The translations under genes were made by a program, and so were the position numbers. A stretch of DNA of 64,000 nt from Xenoacremonium recifei (taxonomy: Eukaryota; Ascomycota; Sordariomycetes; Hypocreales; Nectriaceae): positions 372,001-436,000 of the forward strand of contig WOFQ01000005.1 in assembly GCA_012184525.1 (NCBI GenBank). Direction: 5' to 3'. Positions 11,530 through 24,419 of this stretch are shown piece after piece (the first letter of the stretch is position 1; each line of letters begins with the position of its first letter). Below the pieces are notes generated by a model. It saw nothing but the letters and a program-made list of their open reading frames with translations, ran no database searches and had not been told where the DNA came from.

Positions 11530-14500
11530 CTACCATCCACAATACAAACCAATAAGGTAGAAAATCCCTGAAAGGAGGAGATAAAAAACAAAGAATAGGG
11601 TTATCCCAATTTTTTTACCCTCTTCACGCCATCCGGCAACAGCCGTTTGCATGGCCCAGGCGCTTCTCATCGCTTGCACCGACAGGCCCAGCATCATCGC
11701 CAGGGCGGGCAATGCTAGAAGTGTTATAGACAACAATTTCTCAGAGGACGAGGATCGTGTGAGACGCCACAGAGAGCCTACTTCCTTAAGTGTTGCGGAC
11801 ATAAAACGACCCATGGAGAGTATCGCCATTGCAATCGCGGTTGCGACTGTCGCGTAAAATATTGAACGCGTAATATTTGAGCCGTTGGATACTAGTTTGT
11901 TTGTTGCGTATATAAGCAGAAAGATAGTGGCTAGAACCGTCTGAACCCGTTGAAAAACGATTACAAAGCCTTCTCCCGCAAAGGCCTCATATGGCCAGTT
12001 ACGAGGGTCGTAAATGTATCCGAGTTGCATGATCAACAGCCTGTCCCAGCAAAATATCACAAAGATCAACGCTACTCGCAGGCTTCTCTCGGCTTCTTGG
12101 CTGGAAAAGAAACCCGACCCGTACAATATCAAGAGCCACATCAAAGTGTTCGCGGCGGTGGCCCATGGGCCCATGACTGGCAGCCACCAAAACCCTGGGG
12201 CAAGGTGATGTAGTTCCGCTCCGGGAGCGAGAGAGAACACGTTCGCAATGCCTGCACTACTGAGCGTGTCTTGTGGATGGACCATGAAGTAGTCACGAAG
12301 ACGTTTGTTTGGCCACGAGCCAACTTGAGAAAGGCGCTGTGTTCGTTTCTTGTGTTGCTCTGCGATATATCGAAAATGGGATTGAAATTCACGCCCACCG
12401 TCGGCCTTGAAATTCTGCAAAGCTACAAGAACCTCAAGACAGGACCGGGTCTTCGGGATGTGTGCATTCGGATACATTTTCAGCAAGTATCGGTAATTTG
12501 CTGCCAATTGTTCGAGGTTGTGGATGACGAAATCTTCTTCCCACCATTTCTTAGGATTGTCATCACGTCGAAACCAGGGCAAATCGGAACTAATTTTCCC
12601 CAAACTCAACCCCCAAGGAACACCGAGTAGCAAGCCGAGCCCGAACCAGACAAGAGAAAACACGCAGAACAATGTAGTCGGGTATACGAATACCCTCGGG
12701 TTCGGGAGTGACCTCGCGTTGGCCTCCATGAAAAGGACCAAAACCGCGTCTCCGCTTCGATAATCGGCGGGAAGCAAGGCGCCGCCGCCTTCATACAGGC
12801 TTTCTGGCTGGGTTCCTTTGAAGAAAAATGCCACTAGACGCTTGGATCCGGAGCGCATGATGGCGTCTAACACAGTGTCCCCGTTGCCCGATATCAGATC
12901 AGTAAGCGAAGCGCCACCACGCTGCAGGAACCAACAAGCGTAAGAGAGGTCTTTTTCCAGGAGAGCGTTTAAGAGGGGCGGTGTGGTGTGCTTGAAGGGT
13001 TGCTCATGAAATCTCGAATATGAAAAGGGGCTTCTCGTCCAAGGGCAGGTAAGAGGCATGTGAAGAGCACGCAGCTCATCACTGTTGACGACATGATCTT
13101 GTTAATAAATGACATGTTCTTCCCTGATTTTCTCCGGGTGAGAGAGAAACGCAAGGGCAAGGGACTTGAGACTCACGCGAACCAAAGGTCTTGATGCTCC
13201 GTATATAACAAAGCGGTATACAAATTGAACAGGGATGTAGGTTTTTGGCCTGTATCACGTGTCTGGATTCTCTGCATGGGAAAGCAGACGCTGGCGTGAT
13301 ATTTGCGGGTAAGAAGGCGGAACAGATAACGATCGCCAGACACGAGTGCCTCTTGAGCCAGAGTCGATGTATCCATGTCGTGGTGGTGGTGCTTTTCCTT
13401 CTCAAAAGAGAGTCGATCGATTAAATGCACATCTTTGGGCTCGCTAACGACGCATCCAAGCTGTCAGAGGACTTCACTAAGGATAGCTAACAGTTTTTCT
13501 TACCAATTTTGACCTTCAAGTTCCTCTCGCCCCCAACGAAGCCGATCAAAACTTCTGGGATGGACTCGAGACGTCAAGGCGGGCGTGTGCTGGAATTTGC
13601 ACCTCAACAGGGCTGAGAAAGCATCGGGGGCGGAATCCTGAATGGCAAAATAAATGCTCTTGTCCACGTCCTGCTCAACCAACCACGAGGAATCGCCATC
13701 ACCAATGTGAGATGCTACCAGGTGCGTGACTGCGGAGGCCATGGCGTATTTCCACCGAGGGCCATGTCGACAAACAAGCCAAAAGCGCAATGGATAATGA
13801 GAGCCAATTCCTGCATGCGAGACCCAGCCGGCACATGCAGCATCAAGAATTGTGCGCTCTTCGCCGTGGTAAAGCCATTTGGTCCTCACAATAGGCGACA
13901 AGTTGCGTTTGCGTAGCTTAGTATCGCGCATACACGACAAAATAAGCTCGACCGTTCGGGTGTCCTGGAGACGTAAAGCCCAGAGTAGTAAGATTCTGGC
14001 AAGACGTCCATTGGTATCGTTCTTGCGGTTGACCTTGATGCCTCGGCTGTGGGTAAGCGTTGTGATAAGTTTAGCGCTATCGTCGATCTCGGCCAACGGA
14101 TCAATAGACTTGCTCTCCTGGGCCAATTCCATCTTGCCTTCAAAATACTCGGCCTTACTACTCCCCTCCCCTTGGCAGATCTCATCTCGGTTGTCTACTC
14201 TGTTTCGGAGAATATGAGCCGTGTGATCTTCAGCACCAGCGGGTCGGACATCTGTCTCGCTACTGCTGATAAATCGATTGTGGTGCTTAGGACCCTTGCC
14301 GATCCAGCCTTCCAGGTAAAGAAACTCTTGTACAAGATCGAACCGCGCACGACCTACGGCGCGCTCGACAGGCGTCCCGGGAAGGATAGGCAGAATGTCC
14401 AGATCAGATGCCGTCAACCGTCGAGTTGACACATCGTGAATGCTGGCGCCTCGAGCCACCAGTCTCCGCAGCATATCTACACCGTCTGCAACGCCAAAAC

Positions 14501-16581
14501 ACCACACGTAGTGAAGGGCGTTCTCACCAAAGGTGTTGCGTGCGCTGGCATCAGTGTCGTATTCAAGCAGGATACGGGCAGTCTCCACTTGACCAAAACG
14601 ACAGGCAAGGATGAGAGGGGTGTCATACTCTGCGGTTCGAGGATTGAGGACGAACTTGCCTTTCCTCAGCATTAACTCGCACTCGTCTCGTTTGCCGGTA
14701 GCGGCCGCCACGTGAAGGGGCGAGCTTCCGACAATTAGGGGCATAGAACTCGCAGCATGGCCAGCCTGTGCTAAAATAGCGCGCTCCGGATTGAGTTCTT
14801 GTAGTTCGACGAGAGCCGATAGATAGCCACCCCTTACAGCGTCCTCGAGCCGACTAAGTCGTAGATCGTCTGAAGCAGGATATGGCCGTCCAAAGGCCTC
14901 ATGGAGACGGTGACATAAAGCCTTGGCACGAAGATCGCCCTCCTGGGCGGCTTGGAGCACATAGTTTAGGCCCTTGTCTATTGACTCCCGAGGGTTCGCA
15001 AACCGTGAAAGCAGGAACACACCAAGCTCCCATTTTGCCTTGACCCGCCGGTCGTGGCTCTCCGAAGTGACTATAGCGGCCTCTAACTGTGCCACTACTT
15101 GGTCCAAGAAGGGACCTCCCATGTTCTTTAGCGCTTGGTGACAAACGGTTAGGTTGTCTTCACTGTAGTCTTCTAGTTGCCCAGGGTGTAAATTCCTGCC
15201 TAGCATTAGTAGATGGATCAACTTCTATAAACCGACGTAGCGAGTTAACATACTCTTTTGTGTTTAAGCCTCGGACAAATGCATTTAATCTTTCCTCGAC
15301 TCTATAAAGCCTTCTTTTCTCCGGGTTCCAGCATAGCAAGAGCTGGTAAAGCTCTTCCAAAACTTCAATGTGTGAACCGAGTGCAGTGGAGCTTTCTATC
15401 TTCTGGCAGATGAGCCTTACGAATTTTTGGCTTCTTCTCATGGGGTCAAGTAGCGTATGAAGCGGCTCCTTCGTCCCGGAGAGCACCACGGCGAAGACGA
15501 TGCCCAACGACCATGCGTCAGCCAGCAGCAGGTGGCGAAAGGTCACACTGCTATTTGCGTTATGTATATTTGCTTCGGGGGGTTCGTAGCCTATCGTGCC
15601 AGGGGAATATTGGAACTGACGGTCGGCCTCAAAGACTGCCGACTCGAAGTCGGAGAGCTTCGCTATGAAGGAGTCTTTCTGTACGCCTTCACGCACTACC
15701 GTCTGTCTAAACAGGAGAATATTCGCGGGCTTCAGGTCGCCATGAGCAATTTTGCAACGATGCAGTGCACACAAAGCAGAGGTGATTTGGGCAAATATTT
15801 CCAGCATATCGTCGTACGCCAAATCGACCTGGTCGCCCTCTCCTGAGACAAGATAGTCGAGTGTATGATCAGCATACTCCAGTAACAGAGCCGGCTTGTA
15901 AATGCGACCTGCACCGGGGTCGCCGTCCGGGTCTCTTTCTTCAAACCAGCCCACACCGCGCAAGCCCACGATAAAAGGATGTGCGGCGAGATGGTGCATA
16001 ACTCGCAGCTCTTTGACGAGGGCGCGCACTTGTCGCGAGGTCAAGGGTCCGCTAGCTCCGTAGTTCCGCTTCATGACAAGTTTGTTATTCACAGTCTCCA
16101 TCTGACGGTGGTTGCGAATTGAATAGGCGGCAAGCTTCACCGTTGAGTGCGTGACATGGAAGACGGAGCCTTGACCCAGCGTCGTCCATTCCTGCTCCTT
16201 GAGAAGCATCATTTTGAGATAGGATCCAGTTTGGTATACTTCACTGACGGCGGTTATAGTGGAGAGAAAATCCCATCGTTGCCTTTCGGCTGCTTCTATG
16301 AGTGCCTTAGATGGGCTAGAGAAATAGAAAGAGGAGCTCAGCGACGTAAATCGCAGTCCAAGACGATGCTCGGTCTCTTCTTCCGTGTAGTCGAGGTCAT
16401 ACTCAACATACTCCTGTTCGTTTTTATCGCTATGAATGGGGCCTTGCGTCGCCGATAAAGGCTCTTTTCCCTTATTCGTGTCGTCTTCGTCTTCCACAAT
16501 CGTGCTGATGGTCGCTTCAAAGCCTGGTATCGGGTTTGACCCCTCTCCGCCCTCGAGCCATGATGTCTGATCACGGCTCAT
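11530..16581 (-). CDS. protein kinase-ankyrin-multi-TM fusion protein
   Basis: Four exons (16581-15254, 15195-13504, 13443-13177, 13081-11530) give 1,612 residues with all frames consistent. Order of parts: acidic N-terminus; Ser/Thr-kinase-like domain at about residues 130-435; helical repeat-like stretch at 450-560 resembling Sel1/TPR; ankyrin repeats at about 600-700 (SSPLHVAAATGKRDECELML, TPLILACRFGQVETARILLE); linker; then about seven hydrophobic segments from roughly residue 1225 to the C-terminus. Kinase landmarks are the Gly loop LGQGSVFHV, Lys171, Glu191 of helix C, HGDLKPAN instead of HRD, DFE instead of DFG, and PPE instead of APE. The Lys, catalytic Asp and DFx Asp remain, so weak activity is possible. 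The layout suggests a membrane receptor or channel with cytosolic sensing repeats. The function is unknown. It shares a promoter with the 17186 gene. Confidence 0.82.
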
Positions 16582-17185
16582 GTCTGATACGAGCGCAGTA
16601 ACTGGCTGGAAATGAACATGAAGCTTCAGGAACAGAGGAAGGGAGTCGGCTGGGCTCAGTCATTGACTGGACGAGCAGATGAGGCTATTGGAGACAACTC
16701 TCCATTGGCGCGGGGGAGCGTAAGACTACTACATAATGTCGCGTGATTTGAACCGAGAAGTGCAGAAATAGGAAATTGTAATTCTTGAAAGTGCATATCG
16801 CAATATCGCAATATCGTAATATGGCGTTGCTACCGGGTTGAACACAAAACTGACAATAAAACGAGCTATAAGAGCGATTACAAGGCTGGTTGCACAACTA
16901 TTCCATAGTCGTACCATTCATTATTTGACCAACCGGGAGACTTACTGTAAGATTGTCTGCAAGGCTATTTGGAAAGTTGATCGCCTTATGAAGCTTATGA
17001 TCGACTCACATGCATAGGGTTACATCTGGGTTTTGATGGCCTTTCGCGATTTTACGATTTGGGGTATTTCCATTTATCCGCTGGTCGCGAATTTCAGCCT
17101 CGCCGATTCACACGCGCCGTGTGCGGAATAAGTACAACAAGCAGATACATCTACTGTTAGGCATCACCACTTAGCAAATCTGAGT
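16582..17185. promoter_or_regulatory. divergent promoter between two large membrane-protein genes
   Basis: 604 bp separate the starts of the kinase-ankyrin gene (-) and the DUF3433-like gene (+). No coding frame is convincing. It contains an 8-bp tandem repeat at 16795-16826. A shared promoter fits co-expression of the two membrane proteins; this is inference. Confidence 0.5.
16795..16826. repeat. 8-bp tandem repeat (ATATCGCA)4, imperfect
   Basis: Four consecutive 8-mers read ATATCGCA, ATATCGCA, ATATCGTA, ATATGGCG. It lies inside the divergent promoter 215 bp from the kinase-ankyrin start. It could be a clustered factor site or a simple microsatellite. Confidence 0.75.
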
Positions 17186-20100
17186 TTGGAGACACTCTCT
17201 CCCACCAGGCGCCACCACAAGATGGAACACGAACAAGGCGTCTTTGAACTCATCCCTCTTTTCCCAACTGCCGCCCTAAGCAGCCTCGACGAACCCGAAA
17301 CAAGCCACCATACCAGCAGATACAAACCCAAAAACCATAATTTCGACGACGATGACGGTGCCGCACCGCTGCCCATCTTCTCTACAGACAAAATGCCCCT
17401 AAGGCCTTTACCGGTGCCAGATCCATTCTCTCCCATCCCGAAGACAGTACTGGAGTGGTTACTCGGCTCTCTCTTACCTTTCCTTGCCGTCATCGTCGCA
17501 GCTCTTGTCTCACACGAAATAGAGATCGCCTATTACAGCAAAAAAGTGGCTGTAACGAACCTCCGCCGCCCTATCCTCTTCTCAGCTACCTTACGCACTA
17601 CCCTGATGTTGGTGGCTATTGTCTACTTAGCTTTGCATCGTCAACAAGAGATTCATCAACAGTTATGGATTAAACCGCCAAAGCGTCGTTGGGTCATCTT
17701 CATCCTTCATCTTCTTGTTGTGTTACTCCTTGCCCCGATGCTTACACTCGCCATCCACGATTCGTGCCACATCATCCGGGACGGATCCCGGCGTGGGTCG
17801 ACCGGTCCTGTATACGCGACCATGAAGACATGGTCGCAAGCTGTGCCAAACATGGAGGGCGCACTGCCTGCATTGACCAGCCAGTGGGAAGATCTCACCA
17901 ACGTCTCGCTTCTAATGCCTGATCCTATAACCTTTCCCTTGCCCAACAATGGAAAGGGGCCCAACGAAGAGAGATGGAATGAGGTGCCATACGAGAAATA
18001 TAATAGGGATACAAACGGCATGTACATGCCTTTCTCCACGGTCGGGAGCTTCCCAGAAGACGAAGGACCTGAAATGACCTTGGAAAGCACCATCACAACT
18101 ACGACCGAGGTGATAGCCGTACAGTTGCGGTGCAAGTTTGCCAACATCGAATCCGTCTCCGACCAAATATTACATCCCGACAGCAACAAACATGACGAAA
18201 ATACGGACAAGGGCAAGACTGACCGCTTATTAACTGTAAAAGTACGTGATAATGACGGTTGCGCCGCAACTATTCCTCTGCACGGCCAGTATGTCGACAA
18301 GACAACGAAAACTTACCAGAGAACCGTCGTCTCGGAGCTTAAGCTGCCCCTCAGCTTCCAAGGTGTTATCCTCGGGCAAACCTTCAAGAAACTTTATGAG
18401 ATCCTCTTGGAGGACAACTCACCCATCATCGCATTTACACCAGCGTGGGCACTGTACACAGCCGGGCCGTCTTCGCTTCCCCTGCCAGAGATCGCCAACG
18501 AAGAGCAGTGTGGCCAACGACTTGCAATCGCTGGGACTAAACGCCCGATTTTGCTCGCGGATGGTTCAAACGAAAACCTCTCTGACCTCATCCAAGTCGC
18601 CAGTTGCGAACCAGAATTCAATGTTGCAGACATCGCGCTTGGGGTCCGTCGCACACGGGAGCCACCATCGTTCAAGAACCCATTCGCCACAGCTTCGGCA
18701 ATAGAGATGCTCAGTGAGCCCCGTTTAGAACATCCAAACATGTTCGTGGACAGGATTATCAAGAACGGGCCGCTGAAATCGAAATGGGCGTCGCTGGGAA
18801 CCAGAGAGGATGATGCCTTATTACGAAAGGCATTCGTTCACGGAGCTGGAGCCACTTCCATACACTTTGACGATCAAATGGTAAAAGAAGCCATCGTCGG
18901 TGACTACGCCGATATCGTGCGGTACGCTTGATCATTGCATTGACCCCCTTGTCGCAAATTCGAAGAAACAAACAAAAATGAAGTGGATGACGAACATGGA
19001 TGGGATATTTACTGACTCGGCAGCGAAATAGTTCCCGACCGCAGATGGTGGGCTCCTTGGTGATGGCTGGGAGAGTACTACGTCGGGCTTTTACGTCTCG
19101 ATTGACCACAGCCTCTGAGTTGACATTGCAGGAATTATTGATGCACCGAAACATCGGCGCGGAGGATACAGAGATCAAGAGACGGAGCAGCCGACAAACT
19201 GATCGCCTGCACGTGCGATGCGTGGTCTTTCAGAATACGATCACATTTCACGTTTGTCTCTGGCTCGTTGGAGGCATCATTATGGTACTCTGTATTTACC
19301 ATGAATGTTACCAGGACCGTGCCGATGGACGGCTCTGGCCTCTTCTTTCGCCTGCCGCCAGAGCCCTTCTCCTACGGCGCAACTCTCTCCGGCCGATTTT
19401 GACGGAATTTTACAAAGGGGAAAGACTTACTCTCCCGAAAAACTTGAGACTAGGAGTCTGGGCTACTGGTGGGCGACCTGGAGTATATCAATTGGGTCTG
19501 CACGTGAAGAAAGGTTTGTACGATACGGAGGAAGACTCGAGCAGCGACAGAGATTCTACTTTCGGTGAGCGAAATACATGCTACTAAACGAACTCCCCTA
19601 TACTAACACCTTTTAGAGAGCTTGGAGGAGAGTCTTCAGTTCTTTGACCACTTTCAGAAGGCTCTGGGGCGGGATGATCACCTCCTCAGGCACATCCTCG
19701 CACCTGGCGCCTGGGCTGCGTTTGTCGTCATTCTGTACTGTGTTTTCCAACCTCTAGCTTTGACTCGTAGAGGTTTCTTTCGGACACAGTCAGAGGACAA
19801 AATGGCCGAAACCTGGCGCCTCCTCGGCATAGAAACTCTGAGCCTCACCAAACCAGCTCCCTTCATGTCCAACTTCTGCTTGAGGATGGTCCCCTCAGCC
19901 CTCATTCTGTTCTGCGCCACGTACTGGATCCCTAGGCTGTACCATTTCGTCATTTTCCGGGAGCCATGGAGTGCCATGCTCCGCAAGCACAAGTCTGCCG
20001 AACGCAGTGTCACGATTGACTATAATACTACGTGGTTCCCGCTTCTTTATGCTCTGAGGAGAGGTCACCAATTCATTGCCGTACTTGCTTTTGGAAGAAT

Positions 20101-21808
20101 AGTAGCCTTCTTTGTGCCATTTTTCCAGATGCGTCTACAGGGCATGTTTAGGTATGAAGTGCATACGCAATTCAGTAGCCCGAAGCGCTGCGAGGCCAGC
20201 ACATTGCAATGGGCCAACGGTGGGCACTTGATTCAGGACGACCCGGCCGAGTTTGATCTTGCACTCAAGGGTCTAGTCGATACCTTCGGGTTTCGTCACC
20301 AATGGCCTCGTTGGTCTTCATCCGAGGTCACTCTCCTTCCGCTAAATCTGAGCAAAGTTGATATCAAGGACAACGACAAGGGGAGAAGTTACAAATCGAG
20401 CAGATCTCGCCATTTCCGGTACAGTACATGGGCCTTACGCACAGGACTCGTGTGTGAAAGAGAACCCGTCGAAGTAATAGTAAACCAGAGCACAAGCACG
20501 AGCGATATCTCGAGCTACGGTATCGAGCAGCTCATTGTAACAACAGGGTCTTCCCAGAAATCCCCAATCTTTGGTCCTTGCAAGGCAGTTCGGCCCGCTC
20601 CTCTCAAAATGGGGCCAACCGAGGCTCCAAAATCATCCGAATCCGTTTGTATTCGTTGGTTGCTCAATGATAATAGCAAATGGATCATTGCTATAGCACA
20701 CGGGTCCGCTTTCTGGGCCCAGGATCGAAGCGAGATGCGCTTCTCTCACGTACCTTCCGCTATTGGTCTGTCGTGCCGGTCATCGCTTGTCCAGGAGCCT
20801 GGCCATGTGCTTCTATCCTCTAATCAGGTCATGTTCTCAGATTCACCTTCTCCCGTGGATTACCAGCCCGAGCCGGACAGTATCGGCTCATCCCTGGATT
20901 GGCAGATTGTGGCAGCTGTGGAGCGAGGCCTCAATGCTTCCAACTCGCGCCTCGCCGTTTTCAAGGACATTGAAGACGGTATCATGGCCACAGAGTCGCT
21001 GGTCCATACAGATCATTTCGCAGGTGACTTGATGTCGTGGCTGCTGTACCGGCGCATTTTGGAAATGCCCACGGACCTCTCAGCCGTGCAAAGCGCTGCC
21101 TCGACTCTCTTTGCGGCGTTCGTAGCGCATCTGGCACATCAGGATTGGATCGAGGCTGATGGCAAGATCCCCCTTCTGACGCAGAGGGCGCCAGATCCAA
21201 CGATGGAGCTGCAGCCCGTAATGCTGCATACCGTGCGCCGACCAGTCGACTGGTTTGCAGCTACGTTCTTGATACTCTTTGTCGTGTTCTGTGCGGGGTT
21301 GCTAACCCGATTGCCCTGGTTACGGCGGAAGTATCAGCTCGTCCCGTCTCCAGAGCCATTAATTAATGGGCTGCTGCTCCTCGCGGGGGGTAGTTTAGTT
21401 TCTCATCTGGACTCGGAGGAAGCTCCAGAAATAGTTCTCAAGGACGTGACGAAAGGATCAACTTGGCTGAGCCGAGCGTATCGTACCGTTGAGGGATGGG
21501 GCCTGCATTATATGCTGGAACCTCTGGATTGGACCGACGAGCAGCCTTTCAGACTGACCGTGAATACTGTACAAGTCCAAGACGAAGATATACAGAGAGT
21601 GGAGAATGCAGAGAGTCCGGTTGAAGCGCACAGGCAAGAAAGTACGGGCATCGACAGTGAGCTTATCGACTGGAGTTTGTCGACCTCGGTAAGTAATGGT
21701 AACAGAGTAGATGAATCACTACGTGGATGGAGCCAAAGAGACGTAAGGGGACAGGAAGAAACTACGGGCATTGCTAGACGGGCGAGTTGGGCCAGCGATG
21801 CAAGCTAA
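17186..21808 (+). CDS. large multi-pass membrane protein, DUF3433-like
   Basis: Three exons (17186-18921, 19032-19564, 19617-21808) give 1,486 residues. TM segments near residues 90-115, 128-150 and 165-190 precede a large non-membrane domain (about 190-640). Further TM segments follow (FHVCLWLVGGIIMVLCIY, AWAAFVVILYCVFQPLAL, the VPSALILFCATYWIPRLYHF region, FIAVLAFGRIVAFFVPFF), then a second large domain, a TM near the end (WFAATFLILFVVFCAGLL) and an acidic tail. The block with REPW...DYNTTWFPLLYALRRGHQ between TM segments resembles fungal DUF3433 repeats, where an acidic/EPY loop and ALRRRH recur. Function is unknown for that family. The first intron's acceptor (AAATAG at 19031) was chosen by frame. 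Translation may instead start at Met13 (17222). Confidence 0.78.
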
Positions 21809-21882
21809 TGGCCGTAGAGTTAGATAGTCGAGGCATTCTTATGAGCGAACACCACAGATATGGAAGGAAAGTGTAACAAATA

Positions 21883-23803
21883 TCATGCCCGGCAACACTT
21901 CAGGCTCTCCAACATATCAGCCAGATTCTCTGCGACATTCTCAGTCTCCCAGTTAGCCGGGTCCAGGCACCGTCGCACGACGCCCTGATAGATCGTGCCG
22001 CAGACCGACGCCAGCTTGTCTACCTGGTAGTCGAGGCCGTGGGCCTGGAACTCTGGAAGACTTCCATCCTTGGCCAGACTCTTCGCTGGAGCCCATCGTC
22101 CGATTTCCATTAGTACGATACCAAGGCTATAGATATCGCGGGCGGGGGACCACTGGAGTTCTTTTACAGGGGCCTGTGTCGCCATACTCGTTTCCGCCTC
22201 GGAGTCTGAGTCGTCAAAGAAGCCGCTGGTTTGGCCTCTTGAGGCCCCGGCGATGAGAGACGGTGGGCGGTAAAAAGCCCAATCCTGAGTTGACACAACA
22301 CAAAGTCAGTTACATCCCGATAGATAATAGAACCTGTAGATAAATAGATATTTAAATACTTTTCCTTGGGGCAGTTCGGAAAACTCAGCAGACGTGTCTC
22401 CAGGACGCGCGTAGGTGAAGCCCACCAGATAGAGCTCCGAAGAATTTGTGCCAAAGGAGATCATGTTTTCGCTGCGAATGGAACGGTGCACTTAGACATG
22501 TATCAACGTCAGATTTCAGTGCATCTTACAACCAGGGAAACGAGTTACTCACTCCACCCAACCGTGATGAAGTTGCTCACCGCACGCACAACTCCCCAGG
22601 CAAGATCAAACCGCTCTCCCAGCGGCGGAACGGGCATGTTCCTCAGCCTCCGGCTCGCTTCCATCCGGTCCCGGAGCGCCTGAGGCTGCACTATGGCCGC
22701 CCGTGTCCCGGCCGGTCGGCTGTGCGGAGGCCATCGGAAGACGAGCCCGATGCGCGCCAGCGATTGCTCAATGGCCAGTGTCCAGCCGACGCACTCGAGT
22801 TGCGCGAATCCCACGGAGCGCCCTGAATCTACTTGTTCGTCGTCGTCAACGTCGGCGTCTGCTTCTGCATGATGGTTGTGTTAAAACCCCTCTTTCCAAA
22901 AGGGAGTGTATCTGCATACATACCGTGTACCGCGCGCAGCAGCTGACACAGCGAATCCAATCGCCGCTCCGCTGCCGGGCCCGAGAGTCCTCCGGACACG
23001 AACGGCCCTCGCCATTCGACCAGCACCGGCTCGCGCTCGTCACCAAGCCCGCCTGTTGCCCACGCCGTACCCATAGCCGCATTGACTCCGCCGGGCTTGT
23101 GCCATCGGACCTCTGCGATCGGCACTTGGTGGAGTGCCCGGTAAGGCTCCTCCGTCGGCCCCGCAAGCTCCGGCGGGATCGGTCGGAGCAGCCGGCGAAC
23201 CTGGGCCGCGCGGAGGATACTCCGGTACGTGCCGAAGACGGCGGCCGCACTGTCGGGCTCTTTCAGAGCTTCAGCACGTAGGAGGAAGTGATTGCGCGCC
23301 CGCCGGGGTTCCGCCATGCTGGCCAGGAGCAACGAGTCCACCGAAGAATGCAACATGTTTATTCGACGGTCCAGATCATTGCCGCCGACGACAACCCAGC
23401 TGAAGCGGCCTTTACGTCTCTTCCCGAGACTTCGCTTTCCCGGCCTGGCCGCCATGTTCGCCACGGTCGGCCAGGTCTGTCTGTCTGCGACGACCAGAGA
23501 GCCGAAATGCTCGCCCAGCTCGGGAGCGTGGGCTTTCAAGGCCTCAATGATGCCCTTCAGCTGGCGATTGATCTCGTCGAGTGTCAACTTCACAAGGACA
23601 TGGCGGTCCTGGGGCAGGCTCATTTGGCTACGGCCCCCTGTCACGAACTTGATGCGCTCCATTTCGTGGACGAGCCGCTCAAACTGTTCCTCTAGGTCTC
23701 GGCCCATGCCCCGTAACGCGTCGAGTTTGGCGTAGAAGTCAAAGACTGTCGAGAATAGCCCTATCACTGAGACTACCGACAGCGCGAGGCTGACGGGATC
23801 CAT
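21883..23803 (-). CDS. HeLo-domain protein with C-terminal pseudokinase
   Basis: Four exons (23803-22924, 22864-22553, 22490-22360, 22284-21883) give 574 residues. The N-terminus (MDPVSLALSVVSVIGLFSTV, then helices to about 220) is a HeLo-type domain, the membrane-targeting bundle of the HET-S/LopB class. The C-terminal half is kinase-like but degenerate. HRD is HRSIRSEN with no catalytic Asp. DFG is VGF. An activation-segment-like YRPPS and DIYSLGIVLMEIG (helix F region) remain. This HeLo + pseudokinase layout is common in fungi and mirrors animal and plant MLKL, whose helical bundle is released by a pseudokinase switch to permeabilise membranes. An acidic insert (ADADVDDDE) follows intron 1; if the later acceptor at about 22825 is used, it is skipped in frame. 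Confidence 0.85.
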
Positions 23804-24419
23804 GACAGATTAACCGTTGAGAAGGCAGGGCGACGAAGTTACAGGGTGTAAGGCTGTGTGTGATATTAATGGCCGAAAGACTAAAGCGACGTAGTTAAAG
23901 TAGCTTGAAGTCTGGGGGGGGCCAAGACTAAGTCTAGGATATTTATTTCTCAAAGGCGAGTGCCACGATACAAGTTATCAGACCATGCGTTGTCAAGGGT
24001 ACCCTCCAGCATCGCCTGCTCCAAGCCACTGGTCGCCTGGTAAGGCATCCAAGGAGCCAGACACTAAAAGAGGCAATTATCATCAACAGCTAAGGAGGGC
24101 TGATTACACCGCCACAGCATAGCCTATAAAGTCTCTATATGCATGCTAACGGGTCACCATAGCCCTTCGGCCGGCTTGAACTTGAATTATCGGACGGATC
24201 TGTGGTTTATTCGACGCCATTGGAGATCAAGATGTAATCCCCGTGTTCAGTTCAATAGGCACCTACCCTAGACTACCCGCCTCGGTGAATGTTGCCTGGA
24301 GCATTGCACGTGACCCCGCGCCTGAATCGCGTATCAGGTTGCCCCTCTAACCCGAGCTTCGCCTCCAATCCCCTCCGCGCCAACACGCTCCAACGTCATG
24401 AATCATCCATTTGCTCGCT
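23804..24419. promoter_or_regulatory. divergent intergenic region between HeLo-pseudokinase and EXO5
   Basis: 616 bp between two divergent starts, with no coding frame of note. It marks the border between the accessory block on the left and core genes on the right. Confidence 0.5.
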
